From contig NZ_VJON01000010.1 in assembly GCF_007556685.1 (NCBI RefSeq), forward strand, positions 1 through 63,652: a DNA stretch of 63,652 nt. The letters are read 5' to 3'. Below are positions 46,894-59,779 of the stretch, in pieces. The DNA comes from Tepidimonas charontis. GTDB taxonomy: Bacteria > Pseudomonadota > Gammaproteobacteria > Burkholderiales > Burkholderiaceae_C. The position numbers and the translations under genes are program-made. How positions within the stretch are numbered: position 1 is the first letter of the stretch; the number at the start of each line of letters is the position of its first letter. The notes beneath the pieces were generated by a model that saw nothing but the letters and a program-made list of their open reading frames with translations, was not told the origin of the DNA and ran no database searches.

Positions 46894-46926
46894 TCAGGCG
46901 GCGAGAGCGAAACGTTCGTCGTTCGC
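46894..46926 (-). other. tmRNA tag reading frame
   Basis: Codes ANDERFALAA and TGA on the minus strand; the final ALAA directs the tagged protein to ClpXP-type proteases. The sequence is typical of betaproteobacteria. Confidence 0.95.
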
Positions 46927-47097
46927 AGTTACTTTTTTGCTGTCGTTTTACGAGGTCACAGCACCTCGACATGCCCTGCTGCGAGCCCGTACCCACGTCG
47001 AAACCAGTACAGCCCCGTATGACCTTAGTTTAAGGCACTTCGGAAAAGTTCAACCCTTCGGGCCTGCCGAGGCCTGGCCCGTGGCGGTGGCCCGCCA

Positions 47098-47772
47098 CTA
47101 CCGCACTGCCAGAGCGTCTAAAAGTTCCAGCGGCGTCTCGATGATGAGGTCGGCCCCCCAGGTAGTGACATCGGCGTCCACGCCCAGGTAGCCGTAACGT
47201 ACCGCCACGGTGGGCATACCGGCGGCGCGCCCAGCGACGATGTCACGCTCGTCATCACCCACATACACGCATACCTGGGGAGCCAGGCCCAGGCGGCGAG
47301 CCGCCTCCAGCAGCGGCGCCGGGTGCGGCTTGGCGTGCGGGGTGGTGTCGCCGCCGACGACGGTGGCAGCGTCTGCCAGCTCAGGCAGCGCCGCGGTCAA
47401 GGGCAACGCGAATCGCTCCACCTTGTTGGTGACGATGCCCCACGGCACACCGGCGCGACGCAGGCCATCGAGCAACGCGGGCACACCGTCGAACGGTCGG
47501 GTGCGCCGCAGCATCACCTGCGCGTATGTCTCCAGATACTCGCGGCGCAACGGCTCGAACTCCGGGTGTTGCGGTGTGACGCCGAAGGCCGCTTCGATCA
47601 TGCCGCGCGCGCCGCTGCTGGCACGCGGCCGGTAGAATGCGTCGTCCAACGGCGCCAAGCCGCGGCGCTCACGCATCAGGTTGGCGGCATGCCCCAGGTC
47701 GGCGGCGCTGTCCACCAGGGTGCCGTCGAGGTCGAACAAGACGGCACGTACGGTCAGCCGCTGCGCCTTCAT
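47098..47772 (-). CDS. gph: Phosphoglycolate phosphatase
   Basis: 224 residues from [26 protein letters not shown]; the ATG at 47772 overlaps the ubiG stop as ATGA. HAD superfamily: nucleophile Asp in [12 protein letters not shown], motif [11 protein letters not shown], motif [18 protein letters not shown] and motif [18 protein letters not shown]. It removes the phosphate from 2-phosphoglycolate made from oxidative DNA damage or from RuBisCO. Pairing with ubiG is standard in Burkholderiales. Confidence 0.93.
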   Translation of the reverse strand: MKAQRLTVRAVLFDLDGTLVDSAADLGHAANLMRERRGLAPLDDAFYRPRASSGARGMIEAAFGVTPQHPEFEPLRREYLETYAQVMLRRTRPFDGVPALLDGLRRAGVPWGIVTNKVERFALPLTAALPELADAATVVGGDTTPHAKPHPAPLLEAARRLGLAPQVCVYVGDDERDIVAGRAAGMPTVAVRYGYLGVDADVTTWGADLIIETPLELLDALAVR

Positions 47773-48485
47773 GCCGACTCCCGCTGAGTGGCGCACAAAT
47801 AATTCACACTGGTGTCTTCACACAAACGATAGCGGCGTGTCAGAGGGTTGTAGGTCAAGCCTTTGAAACTCCGTACCTGCAGGCCAGCCCGACGCGCAAA
47901 CGCCGCCAACTCGCTGGGCCGAATGAACTTGCGATATTCGTGCGTGCCGCGCGGCAGCAAGTGCAGCACATACTCGGCGCCCACGATGGCGAACAAAAAC
48001 GACTTTGGATTGCGGTTGAGCGTGGAGAAAAAGACCCAGCCGCCGGGCTTGACCAGCGCCGCACATGCCTGCACCACCGAAGCCGGGTCGGGCACGTGTT
48101 CTAGCATCTCCATACAGGTGACGACATCGAAGGCCGCCGGCATTTGCGCAGCCAGTGCCTCGGCACTGGTACAGCGGTAGTTGACACCGCTGACCTGTTG
48201 CTCCAGCGCGTGTAACTGCGCCACCTTCAGTGGTTTTTCAGCCAAATCGATGCCCAGCACCTGCGCACCCTGGCGGGCCATGGCTTCGGCCAAAATGCCC
48301 CCGCCACAACCGACATCGAGCACCTGACGCCCTCGCAACGGCCCCGCCAATCCTTCGATCCAGCCCAGCCGCAGCGGGTTGATCTCGTGTAGGGGGCGGA
48401 ATTCACTGTCCGGATCCCACCAACGGTGGGCCAGTTCGGAAAACTTGGCCAGTTCGGCCGCATCGGCATTCAACGGCGCTTCCAT
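47769..48485 (-). CDS. ubiG: Ubiquinone biosynthesis O-methyltransferase
   Basis: 238 residues from [43 protein letters not shown]. The ATG at 48485 is 8 bases after GGGAGC; the reading frame extends upstream without function. SAM-binding motif [28 protein letters not shown] at about 55-82, and [12 protein letters not shown]. It performs both O-methylations in ubiquinone synthesis. It is coupled to gph downstream and has the full expected length. Confidence 0.95.
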   Translation of the reverse strand: MEAPLNADAAELAKFSELAHRWWDPDSEFRPLHEINPLRLGWIEGLAGPLRGRQVLDVGCGGGILAEAMARQGAQVLGIDLAEKPLKVAQLHALEQQVSGVNYRCTSAEALAAQMPAAFDVVTCMEMLEHVPDPASVVQACAALVKPGGWVFFSTLNRNPKSFLFAIVGAEYVLHLLPRGTHEYRKFIRPSELAAFARRAGLQVRSFKGLTYNPLTRRYRLCEDTSVNYLCATQRESA

Positions 48486-48541
48486 AAGTGATGCTCCCAT
48501 AGGGTAATTATCGCCCCTGGCGGCCCGCCCACCGCCTTGGC

Positions 48542-48572
48542 CAAAAAGAAAAGCCCCGCTTTGGGCGGAGCT
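48542..48572 (-). terminator. Terminator of ompA
   Basis: AGCTCCGC-ccaaa-GCGGGGCT then TTTTCTTTTT on the minus strand, 104 bases after the ompA stop. Confidence 0.8.
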
Positions 48573-48675
48573 TTGGCGCAAAAGCCGGGACCAGATGGGC
48601 GCGGCATGAAGAGGGTGCCGCGACGAACGCACCGGGAGCCGATCCCGATGCGCGCCCTTCCGGTGCCAATACCGA

Positions 48676-49350
48676 TCAGCGGGTGCCAACCACTTCCACT
48701 TCCACGCGGCGGTTCTTGGCGCGACCTTCACGCGTGCGGTTGTCCGCCACCGGTTGGGTCTCGCCCTTGCCTTCGGTGTAGATACGGTTGGCCTCCACAC
48801 CCTTGCTGACCAAGTAGGCCTTGACCGCAGCGGCGCGCCGCTCGGACAGCTTCTGGTTGTAGCCCTCTGGCCCGGTGGCATCGGCGTGACCAACGGCAAT
48901 GACGACCTCGACCTTGATGCCCTTCATCTTCTCGACCAGATCATCCAGACGGGCCTTGCCTTCGGGCTTGAGCACCGCCTTGTCGAAGTCGAAGAAGGTC
49001 TCGGCAGCGTAGGTCACCTTGGCCGGTGCAGCCGGAGCCGGAGCCGGAGCCGGCGCGGGGGCCGGGTCGGGCGCCGGCGCCGCCGCAGGAGCCGGGGCAG
49101 GTGCTGGAGCCGGCGCGGGGGCCGGAGCAGGAGCAGGAGCAGGAGCCGGGGCAGCGACGATCGCGCCGTCACAACCCTTGGCGGCGGTCGCCGGCGTCCA
49201 GCTCGAATTGCGCCAGCACAGCTCGTTGGTGCCGTTCTTCCACACCAAGTCGCCCGTGCCGTTGCGCCAGTTATCGATGGTTTGGGCGCCCGCCCCTGCG
49301 CTCATGGCCGCGGTGGCAAACAAGGCCGCAATCTTGCTCCATTTGTTCAT
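48676..49350 (-). CDS. ompA: OmpA-family outer membrane protein with Ala-Pro linker
   Basis: 224 residues from [23 protein letters not shown], a signal peptide. A short N-terminal segment follows ([25 protein letters not shown]). A linker of alternating Ala and Pro runs over about 40 residues, then a C-terminal OmpA/MotB domain ([90 protein letters not shown]) that binds peptidoglycan. It anchors the outer membrane to the wall. There is no barrel domain. This layout is typical of Comamonadaceae, where it commonly lies near gyrA. Confidence 0.93.
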   Translation of the reverse strand: MNKWSKIAALFATAAMSAGAGAQTIDNWRNGTGDLVWKNGTNELCWRNSSWTPATAAKGCDGAIVAAPAPAPAPAPAPAPAPAPAPAPAAAPAPDPAPAPAPAPAPAAPAKVTYAAETFFDFDKAVLKPEGKARLDDLVEKMKGIKVEVVIAVGHADATGPEGYNQKLSERRAAAVKAYLVSKGVEANRIYTEGKGETQPVADNRTREGRAKNRRVEVEVVGTR

Positions 49351-49705
49351 TCTGTACCTCTGGGTCTGTGTGGTGGAGGAAAACAACTCAGCAGACCGCG
49401 GGGACGAAACCCTGGCCGCCTGTTTATTATTGTGCCATACACGGCGAGTCTGCCAAGCCCCCAGGGGACACGCCGAACGACATTGCCGCGATTCCTCCTT
49501 GCGCTTGTCGCAGGAGCGCAAAACGGCGATTCGACATCGGCTCCTGGGGCACGGCCCGCGCGCCTGGCATCGGCGCCCGCCCGGGACGGCACCCGAGTTT
49601 CTTACAATAGTTCAGTTTCGTGTGCGTTGAGGCGCACCCTGCCCGCGTATTTTTCACCCCGGCAGCGCGCGTCGCTGTCCCTTCCGCCCTCGGGGCGGCG
49701 CGTCC
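49351..49705. other. Divergent region between ompA and gyrA
   Basis: 355 bp holding the promoters of both genes. A possible -10 (TACAAT) lies near 49602 on the plus strand. No small gene or RNA is recognisable. Confidence 0.5.
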
Positions 49706-52363
49706 ATGACCGCTTTTGCCAAAGAAACCATTCTCGTCAGCCTCGAAGAGGAAATGCGCCGCAGCTACCTCGATTACGCGATGAGCGTGATCGTGGGGCG
49801 CGCGCTGCCCGACGCCCGCGACGGCTTGAAGCCGGTACACCGGCGCGTGCTGTACGCGATGCACGAACTGGGCAACGACTGGAACCGCCCGTACAAAAAG
49901 TCGGCGCGCATCGTCGGCGACGTCATCGGTAAATACCATCCACACGGCGACAGCGCGGTGTACGACACCATCGTGCGCATGGCGCAAGATTTTTCCTTGC
50001 GCCACATGCTGGTCGATGGCCAGGGTAACTTTGGCTCGGTGGATGGCGACGGCGCAGCCGCCATGCGCTACACCGAGATCCGACTGTCCAAGATCGCCCA
50101 CGAGATGTTGGCCGACATCGACAAGGAAACGGTCGATTTCGGCCCGAATTACGACGGCAGCGAACGCGAGCCGCTGGTCCTGCCGACACGACTGCCCAAT
50201 TTATTGGTCAACGGGGCGGCCGGCATCGCGGTGGGTATGGCCACCAACATCCCGCCGCACAACCTCAACGAGGTGGTGGACGCCTGCCTGCACCTGCTGG
50301 CGCACCCGGACGCCTCGGTGGATGACCTGATGACTTTCATCCCGGCACCCGACTTCCCCACCGCCGGCATCATCTACGGCGTCCAAGGGGTGCGCGAGGG
50401 CTACCGCACCGGGCGCGGGCGCGTGGTCATGCGCGCACGCTGCCATTTCGAGGATATCGACCGCGGCCAACGCCAGGCCATCATCGTCGATGAGATTCCC
50501 TACCAGGTCAACAAAAAGGTGCTGCTGGAGCGCATCGCCGAGCTGGTGCGCGACAAGCGTATCGAGGGCATCAGCCATATCCAGGACGAATCGGATAAGT
50601 CCGGGATGCGGGTGGTCATCGAGCTCAAGCGCGGCGAAGTGCCCGAGGTGGTGCTGAACAACCTGTACAAGCACACGCAGCTACAGGACACCTTTGGCAT
50701 CAACATGGTGGCGCTGGTCGACGGCCAGCCCAAACTGTGCAACCTGAAGGAGCTGCTGGAGATATTCTTGCAGCACCGGCGTGAGGTGGTGACGCGCCGC
50801 ACGGTGTACGAACTGCGCAAGGCACGCGAGCGCGGCCATGTCCTCGAAGGCCTGGCGGTGGCCCTGGCCAATATCGACGAATTCATCCGCATCATCCGCG
50901 AAAGCCCAACCCCCCCGGTGGCCAAGGCCGAGCTGATGGCGCGCCGCTGGGACAGCGCGCTGGTGCGCGCCATGCTCACGCGCACGCGCTCCGACGGCAG
51001 CGTGGTCAACGCCGACGACTATCGCCCCGAGGACCTGCCGCGCGACGCCGGCCTGCAAGCCGACGGCCTGTACGCTTTGTCGGAGACCCAGGCGCAAGAG
51101 ATCCTGCAGATGCGGCTGCAGCGCCTGACCGGCTTGGAGCAGGACAAGATCATCACCGAATACAAAGAGGTGATGGCCCATATCGACGACCTGCTCGACA
51201 TTCTGGCCCGCCCCGAACGCGTCACCGCCATCATCGCCGAGGAGCTGCGGACCATCCGCGCCGAATTCGGCCAGACCCCCGAAGGCGCACGCCGTAGCCA
51301 GATCGAGCACAACGCACAGGAACTCGACACCGAAGACCTGATCACCCCGCAAGACATGGTGGTGACGCTGTCGCACGCGGGCTACATCAAAGCGCAGCCG
51401 CTGTCGGAGTACCGTGCGCAGCGCCGCGGCGGGCGCGGCAAGCTGGCCACCGCCACCAAAGAAGACGACTGGATCGACCAGCTCTTCATCGCCAACACGC
51501 ACGACTGGATCCTGTGCTTTTCCAACCGTGGGCGACTGTACTGGCTCAAAGTGTGGGAAGTGCCCGCCGGCTCGCGCGGCTCGCGCGGGCGCCCCATCGT
51601 CAACATGTTCCCGCTGGCCGAGGGCGAAAAGATCACCGTCGTGCTGCCGCTGACGGGTGAATTCCGCAGCTTCCCGCCCGACCACTATGTGTTCATGGCC
51701 ACCGCCCAGGGTGTGGTCAAGAAGACGGCGCTGGAGGAATTCGCCAACCCGCGCAAGGCGGGCATCATCGCCGTCGATTTGGACGAAGGCGACTATCTGA
51801 TCGGCGCCGCGCTGACCGACGGACGGCACGACGTGATGCTGTTTTCCGACGGCGGCAAGGCGGTGCGCTTCGATGAGAACGACGTGCGCCCGATGGGGCG
51901 CCAGGCGCGCGGCGTCAAGGGCATGACGCTGGAGGAAGGCCAGCGCGTCATCGCCATGCTGGTGGCGGAAGACGAGACGCAAAGCGTGCTGACCGCCACT
52001 GAAAACGGCTACGGCAAGCGCACCCCCATCAGCGAGTACACCCGCCACGGCCGTGGTACCAAGGGCATGATCGCCATCCAGCAAAGTGAGCGCAACGGCC
52101 GCGTGGTGGCCGCCACGCTGGTGCGCCCGGAAGACGAAATCATGCTGATCACCGACCGCGGCGTGCTGGTGCGCACGCGCGTGGCCGAAATCCGCGAGTT
52201 GGGACGCGCCACGCAAGGGGTGACGCTGATCGCACTGGACGAAGGCGACCGCTTGAGCGGTCTGCAACGTATCGCCGATGATGACGCGGCCGCCAGCGAG
52301 GACGGCGGCAGCGCCAGCGGCACCGTGGCCGCACCCACCGACGCGAGCGCGTCCGAGGAATGA
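49706..52363 (+). CDS. gyrA: DNA gyrase subunit A
   Basis: 885 residues from [41 protein letters not shown]. The breakage-reunion domain holds the catalytic Tyr in [12 protein letters not shown] and the quinolone-resistance region [15 protein letters not shown], with Ser and Asp at the positions equal to E. coli 83 and 87 (the quinolone-sensitive type). The C-terminal DNA-wrapping domain has the GyrA box QRRGGRGK, and pinwheel repeats follow. With GyrB it introduces negative supercoils. It heads the gyrA-serC-pheA-tyrA-aroA-cmk-rpsA cluster, and its stop overlaps the serC start region. Confidence 0.98.
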   Translation: MTAFAKETILVSLEEEMRRSYLDYAMSVIVGRALPDARDGLKPVHRRVLYAMHELGNDWNRPYKKSARIVGDVIGKYHPHGDSAVYDTIVRMAQDFSLRHMLVDGQGNFGSVDGDGAAAMRYTEIRLSKIAHEMLADIDKETVDFGPNYDGSEREPLVLPTRLPNLLVNGAAGIAVGMATNIPPHNLNEVVDACLHLLAHPDASVDDLMTFIPAPDFPTAGIIYGVQGVREGYRTGRGRVVMRARCHFEDIDRGQRQAIIVDEIPYQVNKKVLLERIAELVRDKRIEGISHIQDESDKSGMRVVIELKRGEVPEVVLNNLYKHTQLQDTFGINMVALVDGQPKLCNLKELLEIFLQHRREVVTRRTVYELRKARERGHVLEGLAVALANIDEFIRIIRESPTPPVAKAELMARRWDSALVRAMLTRTRSDGSVVNADDYRPEDLPRDAGLQADGLYALSETQAQEILQMRLQRLTGLEQDKIITEYKEVMAHIDDLLDILARPERVTAIIAEELRTIRAEFGQTPEGARRSQIEHNAQELDTEDLITPQDMVVTLSHAGYIKAQPLSEYRAQRRGGRGKLATATKEDDWIDQLFIANTHDWILCFSNRGRLYWLKVWEVPAGSRGSRGRPIVNMFPLAEGEKITVVLPLTGEFRSFPPDHYVFMATAQGVVKKTALEEFANPRKAGIIAVDLDEGDYLIGAALTDGRHDVMLFSDGGKAVRFDENDVRPMGRQARGVKGMTLEEGQRVIAMLVAEDETQSVLTATENGYGKRTPISEYTRHGRGTKGMIAIQQSERNGRVVAATLVRPEDEIMLITDRGVLVRTRVAEIRELGRATQGVTLIALDEGDRLSGLQRIADDDAAASEDGGSASGTVAAPTDASASEE

Positions 52364-52365
52364 GC

Positions 52366-53508
52366 ATGGGGCGTCCGTACAACTTTTCTGCGGGTCCGGC
52401 CACGATGCCGGAAGCGGTGCTGCAGCAAGCTGCTGCCGAAATGCTGGACTGGCACGGCAGCGGCATGAGCGTGATGGAAATGAGCCACCGCGGTGCGGCC
52501 TTCGGCGAGATTCTGGAGCGCGCCGAGCATGATCTGCGCACGCTGCTGGCCATCCCGCCGCATTTTCGGGTCCTGTTTTCGCAAGGCGGAGCGCTGGCGC
52601 ACAATGCCATCGTGCCCCTGAACCTGGTGGGGCGGCGGCCTGCGCGCGTGATGGACTTCGTGGTCACCGGCGCCTGGAGCCAGAAGTCTGCGCAAGAAGC
52701 GGGCCGCTATGGCCAGACGCACGTGGCCGCCAGCACGGCCGACTGCGGCTTCACCACCCTACCCGATCCGGCCTCGTGGCGCCTGAGTGCCGACGCCAGC
52801 TATGTGCACCTGTGCAGCAACGAAACCATCCACGGGGTCGAGTTTCACACCCTGCCGGACTTGGCCGCGCTGGGCAGCGACGCACCGCTGGTGATCGATT
52901 TTTCCTCGCACGTGCTGTCACGCCCGGTGGATTGGACGCGCGTCGGCCTGGCCTTCGGTGGCGCGCAGAAAAACGTCGGCCCAGCCGGCCTGACGCTGGT
53001 GGTGGTGCGCGAAGACTTGCTCGGGCACGCCTTGCCGATTTGCCCCAGCGTGTTCGACTACCGCACGCTGGCGCAGGCGCACTCGATGGCCAACACGCCG
53101 CCTACCTATGCCATCTACATCGCTGGACTGGTGTTTCAGTGGGCACTGGCGCAGCGCGAAGGCGAACTCAGCGGTGTCGCGGCCCTGCAGGCACGCAACA
53201 TTGTCAAGGCGCAGCGCTTGTACGATGCCATCGACCGCTCGTCCCTGTACGTCAACGAAGTCGATCCGGCGTGCCGCTCGCGTATGAACGTGCCGTTTTT
53301 TCTGCGCGGTGACGACGGCCAGCCGCTGCGCGATCCAGCGCACCCGCGCAACGTGGCCTTCTTGCGTGGCGCCCAGGAGCGGGGCTTGCTGCAGCTCAAA
53401 GGCCACAAGTCGGTGGGCGGCATGCGCGCCAGCCTCTACAACGCGATGCCGATGGCCGGTGTAGAGGCCCTCGTCGACTATCTGCGCGATTTCGAACGGC
53501 AAGCCTGA
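52366..53508 (+). CDS. serC: Phosphoserine aminotransferase
   Basis: 380 residues from [24 protein letters not shown] is at a proper distance from the ATG at 52366, whereas the ATG at 52360 touches it. PLP-enzyme fold: [12 protein letters not shown], the Schiff-base lysine in [12 protein letters not shown] (about 195-206), and [27 protein letters not shown] at the C terminus. It makes 3-phosphoserine for serine synthesis and also acts in pyridoxal phosphate synthesis. Standard neighbour of gyrA in beta-proteobacteria. Confidence 0.96.
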   Translation: MGRPYNFSAGPATMPEAVLQQAAAEMLDWHGSGMSVMEMSHRGAAFGEILERAEHDLRTLLAIPPHFRVLFSQGGALAHNAIVPLNLVGRRPARVMDFVVTGAWSQKSAQEAGRYGQTHVAASTADCGFTTLPDPASWRLSADASYVHLCSNETIHGVEFHTLPDLAALGSDAPLVIDFSSHVLSRPVDWTRVGLAFGGAQKNVGPAGLTLVVVREDLLGHALPICPSVFDYRTLAQAHSMANTPPTYAIYIAGLVFQWALAQREGELSGVAALQARNIVKAQRLYDAIDRSSLYVNEVDPACRSRMNVPFFLRGDDGQPLRDPAHPRNVAFLRGAQERGLLQLKGHKSVGGMRASLYNAMPMAGVEALVDYLRDFERQA

Positions 53509-53541
53509 GCCTGCGCTGCCCGCGTTTCCTGACCGCGTGCC

Positions 53542-54708
53542 ATGACCGAGCCCATCCCCCCCGCCACCGCCAATACAACGCCGCAGCGCACCGCCGCAGC
53601 CGTGGCGCCGCCGGCCGCGCCGGTGGCCAGCCCGCGCTTGCTGGCGCTGCGCGAGCGCATCGACGCGCTGGATCGCCAACTGTTGGCACTGCTCAATGAG
53701 CGAGCGCGGGTGGCCGAGGAAGTCGGCGCCGTCAAACGTGCCGAAGGCTCGCCCTTTTTTCGCCCGGACCGCGCCGCGCAAGTCATTGCCAACCTGCAAG
53801 CCCTCAACCCTGGGCCATTGCGCAACGATCACGTGGCCGCCATTTGGCGCGAGATCATGTCGGCGTGTCTGGCGCTGGAGGCGCCGCTGCGGGTGGCGGT
53901 GTTGGGGCCGGAGGGAACCTTCTGCGAGCAAGCCGCCATCGACCACTTTGGCAGCGCTGCCGATTTCATCTACTGCCCCAGCTTCGACGAAGTGTTTCAC
54001 GCCACCGCTGCTGGCACGGCGCAATTCGGCGTGGTCGGGGTCGAGAACTCCACCGAAGGCGTCGTGGCGCGCTCGCTGGATTTGTTCCTGCGCTCACCGG
54101 TGCACATCGTCGGTGAGGTCAGCTTGCTGGTGCGGCACAATCTGTTGCGCCAGGAACCCAGCCTGGAAGGTATCGAGGTGGTGATGGCGCACCCGCAAGC
54201 GCTGGCCCAGTGCCAGGGCTGGTTGTCCACCCACTTACCGCACGCGGAGCGACGCGCCGTGGCCAGCAATGCCGAAGGCGCCCGCATGGTGACGCAAAAC
54301 CCAGCCTGGGCCGCCATCGCCAGCGAGCGCGCCGCCGCCCAGTACGCGCTGCACATCGTCGCCCACGCCATTCAGGACGAGGCGTACAACCGCACGCGTT
54401 TTGCCGTCATCTGCCTGCCGCAGACGATGGCCATGCCACCGGCCAGCGGTCGCGATTGCACCAGTCTGGTGGTGTCGGTACCCAACCGTCCGGGGGCGGT
54501 ACACGACCTGCTGCGCCCGCTGAAGGAGCACGGCGTGTCGATGACGCGCTTCGAGTCGCGCCCCGCCAAATCGGGCCAATGGGAGTACTATTTTTTCATC
54601 GACATCGCGGGCCATCCCACGCAGCCGCACGTCGCCGCCGCCCTGCAGGAGCTGCAGGGGTTGTGCGCGTTTTACAAAATGCTCGGTGCTTATCCGGTGT
54701 CGGAGTGA
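53542..54708 (+). CDS. pheA: Chorismate mutase / prephenate dehydratase
   Basis: 388 residues. A short Ala/Pro-rich N terminus precedes the AroQ chorismate mutase domain (LLALRERIDALDRQLLALLNERARVAEEVGAVKRAEG, about 30-115). The prephenate dehydratase domain follows (VAVLGPEGTFCEQAAIDHFGS, GVVGVENSTEGVVARSLDLF, NRTRFAVI), then a C-terminal ACT domain (SLVVSVPNRPGAVHDLLRPLKEHGVSMTRFESRP) for feedback by phenylalanine. It makes phenylpyruvate. Gene order as in Burkholderiales, except that hisC, often next, is not present before tyrA. Confidence 0.96.
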   Translation: MTEPIPPATANTTPQRTAAAVAPPAAPVASPRLLALRERIDALDRQLLALLNERARVAEEVGAVKRAEGSPFFRPDRAAQVIANLQALNPGPLRNDHVAAIWREIMSACLALEAPLRVAVLGPEGTFCEQAAIDHFGSAADFIYCPSFDEVFHATAAGTAQFGVVGVENSTEGVVARSLDLFLRSPVHIVGEVSLLVRHNLLRQEPSLEGIEVVMAHPQALAQCQGWLSTHLPHAERRAVASNAEGARMVTQNPAWAAIASERAAAQYALHIVAHAIQDEAYNRTRFAVICLPQTMAMPPASGRDCTSLVVSVPNRPGAVHDLLRPLKEHGVSMTRFESRPAKSGQWEYYFFIDIAGHPTQPHVAAALQELQGLCAFYKMLGAYPVSE

Positions 54709-54804
54709 TGCGGCCATGACAACACGGCTTTCCTCGGCCTGCCCAGGCCGGCATCCCGCACCGTGGCGCCCCAACCGGCACGCGCCCAGATGAGGGCCCT
54801 TTCC

Positions 54805-55812
54805 ATGACGGCGGCGGACTTGGCGTCTCGTTCGACAGCAGCGGCCCACACCACGGCAGCGCCCCAGCCGGCTCCCCCCTGCCCCGCGTTCGAGCGTTTG
54901 GCCGTGCTGGGCTGCGGCTTGATGGGGGGGTCGTTTGCGCTGGCGGCCAAAGCCGCCGGCGTGGTGCGCCAAGTGGTGGGCTATGCCCGTTCGCCCGCTA
55001 CCGTGCAGCGCGCCCGTGCGCTGGGCGTGATCGACGTCGCCGCCGCCTCGGCCGCACAAGCGGTGGCGGGGGCCGATTTGGTTTTGGTGGCGGTGCCGGT
55101 GGCCGCCACCGGCGAGACCCTGCAGGCCATCCGCGCCGAGGTGCCCGCCTCGGCACTGGTGATGGACGTGGGCTCGACCAAAGGCGACGTCGTGGCCGCG
55201 GCGCAGCGCCACTTTCATGACCGGCTGCCCCAATTCGTGCCCGCGCACCCGATTGCGGGCAAGGAGCGCGCCGGCGTGGAGCACGCCAGTGCGGACCTGT
55301 ATCGCGGCTGCCAAGTGATTCTGACACCGCTGCCGCAGACCGATGGCGCCCACATCGAGCGTGCGCGTGCGCTGTGGCAAGCGCTGGGCGCGCGCGTGCG
55401 CCTCATGCGCCCCGAGGATCACGACGCCGCCTACGCCGCCGTGAGCCATTTGCCGCATTTGCTGGCATTCGCCGCCGTGCGCGCGCTGGCCCTGCAGCCG
55501 TCGGGGGCCACCTTTTTGGGCTTGGCCGGCCCTGGCTTTCGGGATTTCACCCGTATCGCCGCCAGTGACCCCGACGTCTGGCGCGATATCTTGTTGGCCA
55601 ACGCCGAACAGGTGTTGCACCAGGCCCACGCCTTTCGCGCGGCGCTCGATGCCTTCGAGGCGGCGCTGCGGGCGCACGACGGCACGGCCCTGCGCACCAT
55701 GATCGCCGAAGCCAGCCAGGTGCGCGCGCAGTGGGGCGCCGGCATCCATACCGCTGCTTCTCCGTCTTTCGCGCCATGTATCGAACCGCCTTCCTCGACA
55801 TCCCGCCGCTGA
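54805..55812 (+). CDS. tyrA: Prephenate dehydrogenase
   Basis: 335 residues from [15 protein letters not shown]. The ATG at 54805 has GAGGG eight bases upstream; starts at 54763 (GTG) or 54790 are also open. NAD-binding site [23 protein letters not shown] at about 33-55; [11 protein letters not shown] and [14 protein letters not shown] (catalytic His region) follow. It makes 4-hydroxyphenylpyruvate or tyrosine. The 3' end overlaps the aroA start by 37 bases, so translation is coupled. Confidence 0.93.
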   Translation: MTAADLASRSTAAAHTTAAPQPAPPCPAFERLAVLGCGLMGGSFALAAKAAGVVRQVVGYARSPATVQRARALGVIDVAAASAAQAVAGADLVLVAVPVAATGETLQAIRAEVPASALVMDVGSTKGDVVAAAQRHFHDRLPQFVPAHPIAGKERAGVEHASADLYRGCQVILTPLPQTDGAHIERARALWQALGARVRLMRPEDHDAAYAAVSHLPHLLAFAAVRALALQPSGATFLGLAGPGFRDFTRIAASDPDVWRDILLANAEQVLHQAHAFRAALDAFEAALRAHDGTALRTMIAEASQVRAQWGAGIHTAASPSFAPCIEPPSSTSRR

Positions 55813-57848
55813 GGCGCGCCGCCGGCCGTGTCCGCCTGCCCGGCTCCAAGAGCATCTCCAACCGGGTGCTGTTGCTGGCCGCCCTGTGCGAGGGTGAAAC
55901 GACCATCGAAGATCTGCTCGACTCGGATGACACGCGCGTGATGCTGCAGGCGCTGGCGGCCCTGGGCTGCGAACTGCAGCCGCTGGACCCCACCACCGTG
56001 CGCGTGCGCGGACTGGCGGGGCGGCTGGCCGTGCCCAGCGCGCGCCTGTTTTTGGGCAACGCCGGTACGGCGATGCGACCGTTGACCGCGGCCCTGGCGG
56101 TGCTGGCCACGCGGCAGGGCGGGCGCTTCGAACTCTGCGGGGTGGCGCGGATGCACGAGCGCCCCATCGGCGACTTGGTCGATGCGCTGCGCCAGCTGGG
56201 TGCCGCCGTGCAGTACCTGGGGCGCGAAGGCTACCCCCCGCTGGCCGTGGGCTCAGGTGCGCCCGCCGGGCTGCACACCGCCGCGCCGATTCGGGTACGC
56301 GGCGACGTCTCCAGCCAGTTTTTGACCGCTCTGTTGCTGGCCCTGCCGCTGGCTGCCCAGACGCACGCCATCGTGATCGAGGTGGTCGGCGAGCTCATCT
56401 CCAAGCCCTACGTCGACATCACGCTGCGTCTGCTGCAGCGCTTCGGGGTCGCGGTGGAGCGCGAGGAATGGACGCGCTTCGTCATCCCCGCCGGCGCCCG
56501 CTACCGCTCCCCGGGCCGGATCGCGGTCGAGGGCGACGCCTCCTCGGCCAGCTACTTCATCGCCGCCGGGGCCCTGGCCGCCAGCGACGCCGCCGTCACC
56601 ATCGAGGGCGTGGGGCTGGCCTCGATCCAGGGTGACATCCGCTTTGCCGACGCCGCCCAAGCGATGGGGGCGCACATCGAGGCCGAGGCCAACCGGCTGC
56701 ACGTGCGGCGCGGCCGCTGGCCACTGCGCACGCTCGACCTCGATTGCAACCACATCCCCGACGCTGCGATGACGCTGGCGGTGATGGCCCTGTACGCCGA
56801 CGGCCCGTCCACCCTGCGCAACATCGGCAGCTGGCGCGTGAAGGAGACCGACCGTATCGCCGCCATGGCGCATGAATTGCGCCAACTCGGCGCCACCGTC
56901 GAAGAAGGACCGGACTGGCTGCGCGTGCACCCCCTCGGCTTGGACGGGCGCGGCTGGCGTGCCGCGGCGCTGCGCACCTACGATGACCACCGCATGGCCA
57001 TGTGTGGGTCGTTAGCGGCGTTCAACCCGGCGCACCTGCCGGTGCGCATCCTCGACCCACAATGCGTGGCCAAAACCTTCCCCGACTACTTCGAGACCCT
57101 GTGGACCGTGGTCGAGGCCGATGCGGCCGACATCCCCGTCATCTGCATCGACGGCCCCACCGCGTCGGGCAAGGGCACGCTGGCCGCTGCACTGGCCGAG
57201 CGCCTGGGCTACCATGTGCTGGATTCCGGCGCGTTGTACCGCGTGCTGGCGCTGGCTGCACAACGCGCGGGGCTGGCCACCGATGAGGCCGCCCTACTCG
57301 ACCCCGAGGTGGCCCAGCGTCTGGGGGCGATGGCAGCGGCGCTACCGGTGCGCTTCGATGGCGGGCATTTGTGGCTGGACGACGGCGACGTAACCCAGGC
57401 GGTGCGCGCGGAGGCCGTCGGCATGGCCGCGTCGCGCATCTCGGCGCTGCCGGCCGTGCGCACTGGCCTGCTGGCCTTGCAACGCCGCTTCCGGCGCCTG
57501 CCCGGTCTGGTGGCCGATGGCCGCGACATGGGCACGGTGGTCTTTCCGGACGCGCCGCTCAAGGTCTTCCTGACCGCCAGCGCGGCCACACGCGCACGAC
57601 GCCGCCATGAACAGTTGCGTGCACGCGGAGAAAATGCTATGATAGATAGTCTTTTGGCCGATATCGAGGCGCGTGATGCGCGCGACAGATCGCGAGCGGT
57701 TGCACCGCTTGCCATGGCTGAAGACGCGCTGCCACTGGATAACTCAGATCAGAGCATCGAAGAGTCGGTGCAAACGGTGCTGGGCTGGTGGCAGCAACGC
57801 CGGCCTTTTGCCGCCGCGTCGGGTCCGGACGCTGCGCAGGGCCGGTGA
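55776..57848 (+). CDS. aroA-cmk: Fused EPSP synthase and cytidylate kinase
   Basis: 690 residues from [17 protein letters not shown]. Residues 1 to about 445 are 3-phosphoshikimate 1-carboxyvinyltransferase: [57 protein letters not shown] and [16 protein letters not shown]. After [10 protein letters not shown] comes cytidylate kinase: [23 protein letters not shown] (P-loop), [14 protein letters not shown], and [32 protein letters not shown]. There is no stop or internal RBS at the joint, so this is one polypeptide serving the shikimate and pyrimidine pathways. The same fusion is known in some Burkholderiales. It overlaps tyrA. Confidence 0.96.
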   Translation: MYRTAFLDIPPLRRAAGRVRLPGSKSISNRVLLLAALCEGETTIEDLLDSDDTRVMLQALAALGCELQPLDPTTVRVRGLAGRLAVPSARLFLGNAGTAMRPLTAALAVLATRQGGRFELCGVARMHERPIGDLVDALRQLGAAVQYLGREGYPPLAVGSGAPAGLHTAAPIRVRGDVSSQFLTALLLALPLAAQTHAIVIEVVGELISKPYVDITLRLLQRFGVAVEREEWTRFVIPAGARYRSPGRIAVEGDASSASYFIAAGALAASDAAVTIEGVGLASIQGDIRFADAAQAMGAHIEAEANRLHVRRGRWPLRTLDLDCNHIPDAAMTLAVMALYADGPSTLRNIGSWRVKETDRIAAMAHELRQLGATVEEGPDWLRVHPLGLDGRGWRAAALRTYDDHRMAMCGSLAAFNPAHLPVRILDPQCVAKTFPDYFETLWTVVEADAADIPVICIDGPTASGKGTLAAALAERLGYHVLDSGALYRVLALAAQRAGLATDEAALLDPEVAQRLGAMAAALPVRFDGGHLWLDDGDVTQAVRAEAVGMAASRISALPAVRTGLLALQRRFRRLPGLVADGRDMGTVVFPDAPLKVFLTASAATRARRRHEQLRARGENAMIDSLLADIEARDARDRSRAVAPLAMAEDALPLDNSDQSIEESVQTVLGWWQQRRPFAAASGPDAAQGR

Positions 57849-57913
57849 GGTTTGAGGCCCCGCGGGCGCTGCCGGATCCTCGCATCCGATCGTCCAAGGG
57901 TTCGTCGACCCAC

Positions 57914-57938
57914 CACCTGCCCACCCTCCGGGCAGGTG
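57914..57938 (+). promoter_or_regulatory. Hairpin in the rpsA leader
   Basis: CACCTGCCC-accctcc-GGGCAGGTG, a 9-bp perfect stem 51 bases before the rpsA ATG, without a T tract. It may take part in rpsA translational control. Confidence 0.5.
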
Positions 57939-57989
57939 CCCATCCCCAACTGCCGCCGTTGCCGGACCGCGGCGGCCTCAGGAAATTGC

Positions 57990-59669
<1,680 letters not shown>

Positions 59670-59716
59670 TGTGCCCGCTGCAACCCGGTCGCGAGCCGGG
59701 TATGCTGCGCCAGTGC

Positions 59717-59748
59717 GCCCGGCCCGGCCTGCCCCGGCCGGGCTTTTT
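59717..59748 (+). terminator. Terminator after rpsA
   Basis: GC-rich stem (GCCCGGCC...GGCCGGGC) followed by TTTTTG, about 50 bases past the rpsA stop. Confidence 0.8.
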
Positions 59749-59779
59749 GTTACCCACGGCTGCCGGCATAATCGGGCCT

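Larger units (their letters stand above)
46641..47016 (-). ncRNA. ssrA: tmRNA
   Basis: Transcribed on the minus strand; about 376 nt. The 5' end GGGGCTGTACTGGTTTCGACG pairs with CAGCTCC before ACCA at the 3' end (7-bp acceptor stem with one G-U). The T-arm GGTTCGA-type loop is intact. The tag frame is at 46894-46926 and encodes ANDERFALAA then stop. It rescues stalled ribosomes with SmpB. The CCA is genomically encoded. Its last 15 bases are the integration site for both elements to the left. Confidence 0.97.

Noticed and set aside
48486-48899. N-terminal extension of UbiG to 48899
   Set aside because: Known UbiG proteins begin just before the [10 protein letters not shown] segment; a GGGAGC site supports 48485.
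50681-52267. Open frame of 528 codons on the minus strand within gyrA
   Set aside because: Antisense of gyrA with composition typical of a shadow frame (His, Gln and Ala rich); no start signal.
54709-54804. hisC between pheA and tyrA
   Set aside because: Often present there in relatives, but the gap is under 100 bp and holds no such gene.
54235-55749. Open frame of 504 codons on the minus strand over pheA and tyrA
   Set aside because: Covers two well-supported genes on the other strand; no motif.
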